Positions 7,309 to 10,920 of a stretch of 10,920 bases of DNA are shown in pieces. Source of the DNA: DATAYF01 sp036272735 (GTDB lineage Bacteria > Chloroflexota > Ktedonobacteria > Ktedonobacterales > Ktedonobacteraceae); contig DATAYF010000184.1 of the NCBI GenBank assembly GCA_036272735.1, positions 1 through 10,920 on the forward strand. The letters are read 5' to 3'. The stretch's first letter is position 1. Every line of letters begins with the position of its first letter. A program made the position numbers and the translations under genes. The notes beneath the pieces are model-generated. The model did no database searches. It worked only from the letters and a program-made list of their open reading frames with translations, and was not told the origin of the DNA.

Positions 7309-7366
7309 CACGTAATTTAACAAGTAGAAAATGAAAAACGCGTTAAGATTCTTGTGGGGGTCGTTA

Positions 7367-8065
7367 TTATGCTTGTATATTCACGCCGCGTGCGAACTCG
7401 CGATAGCCCGCAGCATGGGCTAACTTGAGCGAAACCGTATTCTCGCTCAATGCGCTATAGATCGGCACTAAGCCCTCCTGGCGCACGGTTTCTGTCCACG
7501 CGATAGTTGCTGCCAGCGCGTATCCCTGGCGACGCGCCTCCGGTAGCGTGCCTATACCCAATTCGCAAGCTGCGCTAGTGTGCCGCGAACTATGCGCCAG
7601 GCTACGCAGTTGCCCTTCATGCACGACGCCACACAGCGGCTGTCGCGTGGGATCAGCGTAGTAAGCGCTGGAACCCGGCTCGAACGCTTCAAATAGCTGC
7701 GTTTCATCGGCTGCAATTAATCTGACAAACTGGCGAGCGTGTGCCAATGCTATGACTGGTGTGGCGGTTTGCTGAAAGGCAACCTCTCTGCTGATATGAT
7801 CGGGCAGCGTCGCGTCGTGGGGCGCGGCGAGAGCACGCTTCGCCATCTCAACGAGGGCTGCGCCGTGGGCTCGTTCTTCCTCTGACCTCCAAATATAGAG
7901 GCAGCTTCCATTCTCAGCCAGTTCAGCGATATACAACTTCCACGCGGGTTGCAGGCCCGTGGAAGGTAGCACCACTTCATCGCCAAGAGAGTGTGGAAGC
8001 TGTACGTTCCACACGGCTTCGATATGCAGATGCAACAATTCACGTTGATCCAAGGGGAAATGCAT
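7367..8065 (-). CDS. GNAT family N-acetyltransferase
   Basis: Acetyl-CoA-dependent acyltransferase of the GCN5-related family. The N-terminal half (1-150) is divergent. The GNAT core is in the C-terminal half: a strand CELGIGTLPEARRQGYALA (167-185) carrying the acetyl-CoA pyrophosphate loop ARRQGYA (177-183), then a helix to about 195, a strand PIYSAL (201-206) and SENTVSLKLAHAAGYREF (207-224), the motif B Asn/Ser-x-x-Ser-x-x-Leu plus GF/GY element. This arrangement matches the FR47-like / GNAT subset. Length 232 residues. The ATG at 8063-8065 has AAGG 6 nt upstream (8072-8075), immediately beyond the long inverted repeat at 8079-8136. It may be co-transcribed with the upstream dienelactone hydrolase only if that repeat does not terminate transcription. 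Substrate unknown. Confidence 0.82.
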   Translation of the reverse strand: MHFPLDQRELLHLHIEAVWNVQLPHSLGDEVVLPSTGLQPAWKLYIAELAENGSCLYIWRSEEERAHGAALVEMAKRALAAPHDATLPDHISREVAFQQTATPVIALAHARQFVRLIAADETQLFEAFEPGSSAYYADPTRQPLCGVVHEGQLRSLAHSSRHTSAACELGIGTLPEARRQGYALAATIAWTETVRQEGLVPIYSALSENTVSLKLAHAAGYREFARGVNIQA

Positions 8066-8078
8066 AAAATGCCTTATG

Positions 8079-8136
8079 AAAACTGTTTATCTTGAAAACA
8101 ATGGGTACCCTCATTGTTTTCAAGATAAACAGTTTT
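8079..8136 (-). terminator. 25-bp perfect inverted repeat, possible terminator/attenuator between DLH and GNAT genes
   Basis: Arms at 8079-8103 and 8112-8136 are exact reverse complements (25 bp) around an 8-nt centre GGTACCCT. The stem is AT-rich, beginning AAAACTGTTTATCTTG. It begins 6 nt past the dienelactone hydrolase stop and ends 13 nt before the GNAT start. On the - strand the hairpin ends in TTTT; on the + strand the arm runs into TTTTTT (8133-8138). Ending the hydrolase transcript is the simplest role, but almost no room then remains for a GNAT promoter outside the repeat. Alternatives are an operator or the remnant of a small palindromic repeat element. Confidence 0.6.
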
Positions 8137-8142
8137 TTACAA

Positions 8143-8838
8143 TTATTGCACGTGCTCTTTGAGGAATTGCACTGCCAGCGGCCAGGCTTCGGCTGCGGCC
8201 TGCTCGTTGCCCATACCGTGCATCGGGTTGATGAAGGCGTGACCGGCATCATAGACTTTTACGGTAATGTCCTTGCTAGCATCCTTATACATCTGCTCAA
8301 TTTTGCGAATTTGTTCCGGCGAGACGCTGTCGTCCTGGCTTCCATAAACCGCCAGCACCGGCGCGTTGACCTTTGCCACCTCTTCCGGTGTGGGATCGTA
8401 GCCAGCGCCGTAAAATGCAACTACCGCAGCCAGGTCGGGATAGCGCGAAGCTACAGTATATGTTAAGAAACCACCCAGGCAGAAGCCGATAATCCCCAGC
8501 TTCTTAGGCTCTACAGAAGGCATCGCTTTCAGTGTATCCAGCGCACCAATAATTTCGTTCGCGGCTTTATCAACGTTTTGCTGTAATAGCATCATCATGC
8601 GCGTAGCATCATCCGGTTCGGTCGCGATCTGGCCGTGATAGAGGTCGGGGACTGCAACCACAAAGCCTTCGCCTGCCATGCGTTGCGCCAGGTCGAGGAT
8701 GTGTGGCTCGATGCCCCACCACTCCTGAATGAGCACCACGCCGGGATGCTTGGCGGTATCATCTGGCTGTGCGATGTAAGCATAAGCACCGTCGCCGTTT
8801 ACATGTAGGTCTACCCGTGAAGTACGTACGATTGCCAT
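8143..8838 (-). CDS. Dienelactone hydrolase family protein
   Basis: Alpha/beta hydrolase of the dienelactone hydrolase (carboxymethylenebutenolidase) family, which opens dienelactones in chlorocatechol degradation. Many members act on other esters or lactones. Length 231 residues is typical. The early motif VVLIQEWWGIEPHILDLAQRMA (34-55) includes Glu39, which in classical enzymes pairs with the nucleophile. The nucleophile elbow is GFCLGG (118-123) with Cys120, the Cys form seen in true DLHs. The acid is within YGSQDD (165-170), Asp169 or Asp170, and the base is His200 in DAGHAF. So the Cys-Asp-His triad is complete. No signal peptide. The ATG at 8836-8838 has AAAGGAG with about 10 nt spacing. 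No chlorocatechol genes are nearby, so the in vivo substrate is open. Confidence 0.93.
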   Translation of the reverse strand: MAIVRTSRVDLHVNGDGAYAYIAQPDDTAKHPGVVLIQEWWGIEPHILDLAQRMAGEGFVVAVPDLYHGQIATEPDDATRMMMLLQQNVDKAANEIIGALDTLKAMPSVEPKKLGIIGFCLGGFLTYTVASRYPDLAAVVAFYGAGYDPTPEEVAKVNAPVLAVYGSQDDSVSPEQIRKIEQMYKDASKDITVKVYDAGHAFINPMHGMGNEQAAAEAWPLAVQFLKEHVQ

Positions 8839-8923
8839 TCTAAAAAAGCTCCTTTATGCTCTCAAACTGTATCAATAGTGCCGTGTTAGCAAAGTCACTG
8901 ACAAAAATGATCGGTGTAGTGGC

Positions 8924-8929
8924 ATTATA
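8924..8929 (-). promoter_or_regulatory. Candidate -10 box for the dienelactone hydrolase gene
   Basis: A perfect TATAAT on the - strand, about 85 nt upstream of the hydrolase ATG. The corresponding -35 region (about 8947-8952) is not TTGACA-like and overlaps the direct repeats at 8944-8962, which could mean activator dependence. Candidate only. Confidence 0.4.
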
Positions 8930-8943
8930 TCGCATTTTCGAGA

Positions 8944-8962
8944 TGCCCGTTTTCTGCCCGTT
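8944..8962. repeat. 8-bp direct repeat with 11-bp period
   Basis: TGCCCGTT occurs at 8944-8951 and again at 8955-8962, one DNA helical turn apart, between the candidate - strand -10 of the hydrolase and the + strand promoter at 9001. A degenerate third copy (TGCTCCCGCTT) starts at 8964. In-phase direct repeats in this place fit a regulator site, but chance is possible. Confidence 0.35.
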
Positions 8963-9000
8963 ATGCTCCCGCTTAAAAAACGAGCACATTGTTCTCCTGC

Positions 9001-9030
9001 TTGACAAACGTTGGGCATGACCGTTACAAT
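9001..9030 (+). promoter_or_regulatory. Strong sigma70-type promoter of the metG leader
   Basis: TTGACA (9001-9006, perfect -35), an 18-bp spacer and TACAAT (9025-9030, 5 of 6 to TATAAT). This is the best promoter in the window. Transcription should start near 9037, about 48 nt upstream of the leader ORF and about 278 nt upstream of the metG ATG. No comparable promoter is visible in the 31 nt between the terminator and metG, so metG expression probably depends on read-through from here. Confidence 0.8.
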
Positions 9031-9084
9031 GAACGTAATTACAGTCTTTAGCGTATCATCAAACACGAGTTGGAGGCGGATCGC

Positions 9085-9222
9085 GTGTCGATAGCATCGT
9101 ATCAACATTCTATGTCTATGCCACGCACTTACATGCCCTGGATGTCCATGATGATGTCCGGACAGGGATCGCTGTCCTCCTTCCAACGTGTTCAGATGAT
9201 GCAGACGCGAAATCGTACATAG
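9085..9222 (+). CDS. Met-rich leader peptide upstream of metG (45 codons, GTG start)
   Basis: A short ORF absent from usual gene calls because of its length. GTG at 9085-9087 follows GGAGG (9072-9076) with an 8-nt spacing, a strong translation start, and TAG is at 9220-9222. Nine of the 44 internal codons are ATG (codons 10, 12, 17, 20, 22, 23, 24, 38 and 39), about ten times a normal Met frequency. They cluster as MPWMSMMM (17-24), with ATG-ATG-ATG at 9148-9156. The ORF has its own strong promoter, ends 9 nt before a strong terminator hairpin, and is followed by the methionyl-tRNA synthetase gene. This is what a leader peptide that measures Met-tRNA charging would look like. The peptide itself need have no function. 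The alternative is a free-standing small Met-rich protein, for example one binding metal, with its own terminator. Confidence 0.75.
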   Translation: MSIASYQHSMSMPRTYMPWMSMMMSGQGSLSSFQRVQMMQTRNRT

Positions 9223-9283
9223 CAAGCAAATAAACACAACAAAGGAGCGCAGGCGACCGTCCTGCGCTCCTTTGTTGTGTTTT
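9160..9283 (+). promoter_or_regulatory. Transcription attenuator of metG (mutually exclusive hairpins)
   Basis: Three competing pairings can be read. (1:2) GGACAG at 9160-9165 pairs perfectly with CTGTCC at 9172-9177. (2:3) Segment 9172-9192 pairs with the terminator left arm: CTGT/GCAG (9172-9175 with 9249-9252, one G-U), CTCCTT/AAGGAG (9177-9182 with 9242-9247) and GTGTT/AACAC (9188-9192 with 9233-9237), about 15 bp with an interior loop. (3:4) The terminator at 9232-9282. A ribosome stalled at Met codons 22-24 (9148-9156) would cover 9160-9165, freeing segment 2 to form 2:3 and prevent termination. A moving ribosome covers segment 2 and lets the terminator form. The pairings are seen in the sequence; the mechanism is inferred. 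Confidence 0.65.
9232..9283 (+). terminator. Intrinsic terminator between leader peptide and metG
   Basis: Perfect 22-bp stem, left arm 9232-9253 and right arm 9261-9282, with a 7-nt loop CGACCGT. The stem has a GC-rich top (GGAGCGCAGG / CCTGCGCTCC), an AT-rich base (AAACACAAC / GTTGTGTTT), and ends in TTTT (9280-9283). The T-run is short but the stem is very stable. It lies 9 nt after the leader ORF stop and 31 nt before the metG ATG. Confidence 0.85.
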
Positions 9284-9314
9284 GGCAATCATATAGCTTT
9301 ATGGAGGTTTTTTG

Positions 9315-10901
9315 ATGGACACTGATGACCATATTGAGCAGGCACGGCGCCGTTACTACATCACGACGGCGATTGATTATCCCAACGCGGCCCCGCATAT
9401 TGGGCATGCGCTCGAAAAGGTTGCGGCCGATGTATTGGCTCGCTATCACCGTTTGCTGGGTGACGACACCTACTTCAGCGGTGGCATCGACGAAAATAGT
9501 CAGCACGTCCTGACGGCGGCACAGAAAAACGGCTTTGCGCCCCAGGAGTGGGTTGATCGCATGGATGCCGTCTTTCGCCTGGCGTGGGAAAAGTTGGGTG
9601 TTGGCTATGATTACTGGATACGGACGACCGAGGAGCGGCATTTCCGGGCCTCGCAGGAAATGTTCAAGCGTGCTCGCGAGCACGGCGATATCTACAAATC
9701 GACCTATTCCGGCTGGTATTGTCCCAATTGCAACGCTTTTTACACCACCGAAGACCTCGTGGATGGACGCTGCCCGAACCATCCGACGCTGGTTCCCGAT
9801 TGGCTGGAAGAGGAGAATTACTTCTTCGCGCTCTCGCGTTATAGCGCCAGCTTGCTGGCACACATCGAGGCACACCCTGAATTTATCGTACCAGCATCGC
9901 GCCGGGCTGAGGTGCTTGGTCTGTTGAAACAAGGGTTGCGTGATTTCTCGGTGTCGCGCCAGGTGCGTCCGCAGGCTCCGACGTGGGGTGTGCCGGTTCC
10001 CGATGATCCACAACAGGTTATCTACGTCTGGTTCGACGCGCTGACCAACTACCTGACGACGGTAGGCTTTCCCGATGATCAGCAGCAGTTTGCGCGCTAT
10101 TGGCCTGCCGATGCCCACGTCATCGGCAAAGATATTACCCGCTTCCACTGCCTGTACTGGCCCGCCATGCTGCTCTCCGCTGGTTTGCCACTGCCCAGGC
10201 AAGTCGCGGTGCACGGTTTTATCACGCTTGAGGGCCAGCGCATCTCGAAGACGCTGGGGAATGTCGTTGATCCGGTCGCTGTGGTCGATGCTGTGGGTAC
10301 CGATGCCGTGCGCTTCTATCTGTTGCGTAACCTTTCCTTTGCCGCTGATGGTGATTTCTCGCGCACTGGATTGTTGCAACACTACAACGATGAGCTGGGC
10401 AACGATCTTGGCAACCTGCTCAATCGCGTGGTGTCGATGATCAAGCGCTACCGCGCTGGCGTTGTGCCCAGATCCGAGCAGCCTGGGGCGGCTGAAGAGG
10501 AGATCCAGCGGCTGGCCGAGGAGACGCGCCAACGGGCCGGCACAGCTTTGCAGGCGTGGGAGATCGGCAACGCGCTCAACATTACCTGGAACCTGGTGCG
10601 GCGTGTCAACCAGTACCTTGAGCGTAACGCACCCTGGCAATTGGCGAAGCGGCCCGATCAGGCGGCGCGGCTCGACACCGTGCTCTACACGGCGGCCGAG
10701 GCCACGCGCATCCTGGCGATTCTGCTCACGCCCTATATCCCAGGCTCGTGCGCGAAGATCATGGCACAACTGGGTTTGGACGCCATCCATGCTGGCGACT
10801 GGGCCAAACACGCGCAATGGGGCAGTGTCGCGTTCACACAAGTGGCTCCTGGTGATGTCATTTTCCCGCGCCTGGAATTAGATGTGTTAGCGCAAGTATG
10901 A
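9315..10901 (+). CDS. metG: Methionyl-tRNA synthetase
   Basis: Class I aminoacyl-tRNA synthetase charging tRNA-Met in the cytoplasm. The ATG at 9315 is preferred over the in-frame TTG at 9312 because GGAGG (9303-9307) then lies at 7 nt instead of 4. Numbered from that ATG (528 residues), the HIGH motif is 28-31 (APHIGHALEKV). A connective-peptide zinc knuckle has Cys136, Cys139, Cys153 and His156 (CPNC and CPNH). The Met-pocket region YVWFDALTNYLT (237-248) and RFHCLYWPAML (276-286) are conserved. The KMSKS loop appears as RISKT at 309-313, keeping the second Lys. The anticodon-binding helical domain covers about 350-500. Oddities are GGIDENSQ (56-63) in place of the common G-TDEHGQ, and no C-terminal EMAP-II-like tRNA-binding domain, as in many short MetRS. 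It is probably controlled by the Met-rich leader and terminator upstream. A second MetRS elsewhere in the genome cannot be excluded. Confidence 0.96.
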   Translation: MDTDDHIEQARRRYYITTAIDYPNAAPHIGHALEKVAADVLARYHRLLGDDTYFSGGIDENSQHVLTAAQKNGFAPQEWVDRMDAVFRLAWEKLGVGYDYWIRTTEERHFRASQEMFKRAREHGDIYKSTYSGWYCPNCNAFYTTEDLVDGRCPNHPTLVPDWLEEENYFFALSRYSASLLAHIEAHPEFIVPASRRAEVLGLLKQGLRDFSVSRQVRPQAPTWGVPVPDDPQQVIYVWFDALTNYLTTVGFPDDQQQFARYWPADAHVIGKDITRFHCLYWPAMLLSAGLPLPRQVAVHGFITLEGQRISKTLGNVVDPVAVVDAVGTDAVRFYLLRNLSFAADGDFSRTGLLQHYNDELGNDLGNLLNRVVSMIKRYRAGVVPRSEQPGAAEEEIQRLAEETRQRAGTALQAWEIGNALNITWNLVRRVNQYLERNAPWQLAKRPDQAARLDTVLYTAAEATRILAILLTPYIPGSCAKIMAQLGLDAIHAGDWAKHAQWGSVAFTQVAPGDVIFPRLELDVLAQV

Positions 10902-10920
10902 GAAGCGGCAATGCAGGTTG

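Noticed and set aside
9312..9314. TTG as the metG start codon
   Set aside because: ATG follows immediately at 9315 and has a better distance (7 nt) from GGAGG at 9303-9307.
9037..9314. T-box or SAM riboswitch controlling metG
   Set aside because: No T-box specifier stem or conserved T-box sequence, nor SAM-I/II signature, is recognisable. The leader is mostly occupied by a translated Met-rich ORF and a terminator, which points to leader-peptide attenuation.
9192..10841. 549-codon open frame on the - strand opposite metG
   Set aside because: It is antisense to a clear MetRS with intact class I motifs, its translation resembles no family, and its extent follows the codon bias of metG.
10902..10920. 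Possible start of the next gene (ATG at 10911)
   Set aside because: Only three codons are visible, with a poor purine-rich upstream stretch. It may be the next gene of a metG operon, but this cannot be supported.
1..10920. tRNA/rRNA genes, CRISPR arrays, transposases or phage genes
   Set aside because: None seen on reading both strands. The inverted repeat at 8079-8136 encloses no gene and has no visible target-site duplication.

Overview
This looks like a chromosomal segment of moderate GC content, most likely from a Chloroflexota bacterium of the Ktedonobacteria type. That placement is an inference from gene style: a GAF sensor kinase, an STPK with a Pro/Gln-rich linker and a polytopic membrane tail, an F420-type LLM oxidoreductase, and moderate GC. 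I see no rRNA, tRNA, CRISPR array, insertion sequence or phage gene.

Layout: (1) 1-3188, + strand: the 3' part of a GAF/HisKA/HATPase sensor histidine kinase, then a membrane-anchored Ser/Thr protein kinase with its own extended -10 promoter. (2) 3190-5553, - strand: an LLM-class (luciferase-like) oxidoreductase lying downstream of a Sad/YneI-like succinate-semialdehyde dehydrogenase. (3) 5554-6050: a 497-bp divergent intergenic region rich in dyad symmetry, holding candidate promoters for both flanking genes. (4) 6051-6986, + strand: a CitE/HpcH-family CoA-ester lyase. (5) 7024-8838, - strand: a 73-codon GTG-started hypothetical gene, a GNAT acetyltransferase and a dienelactone-hydrolase-family protein. 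The last two are separated by a 25-bp perfect inverted repeat. (6) 8839-9314: a 476-bp divergent region. (7) 9315-10901, + strand: methionyl-tRNA synthetase, metG.

The most notable part is the leader of metG. A near-consensus promoter (TTGACA-N18-TACAAT, 9001-9030) is followed by a well-placed Shine-Dalgarno and a 45-codon ORF (9085-9222) with nine internal Met codons, including three in a row. A 22-bp perfect terminator hairpin (9232-9282) follows, and then metG starts only 32 nt later. Within the leader, segment 9172-9192 can pair either with an upstream strand (9160-9165) or with the left arm of the terminator (9233-9252). This is the architecture of a leader-peptide transcription attenuator that would sense charged Met-tRNA and control metG. 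The sequence elements are directly visible; the mechanism is inference.

The metabolic genes (SSADH, CoA-ester lyase, dienelactone hydrolase, LLM oxidoreductase) suggest small carboxylic-acid or aldehyde catabolism, but no complete pathway is encoded here. The two kinases at the left end look like independent signalling genes.
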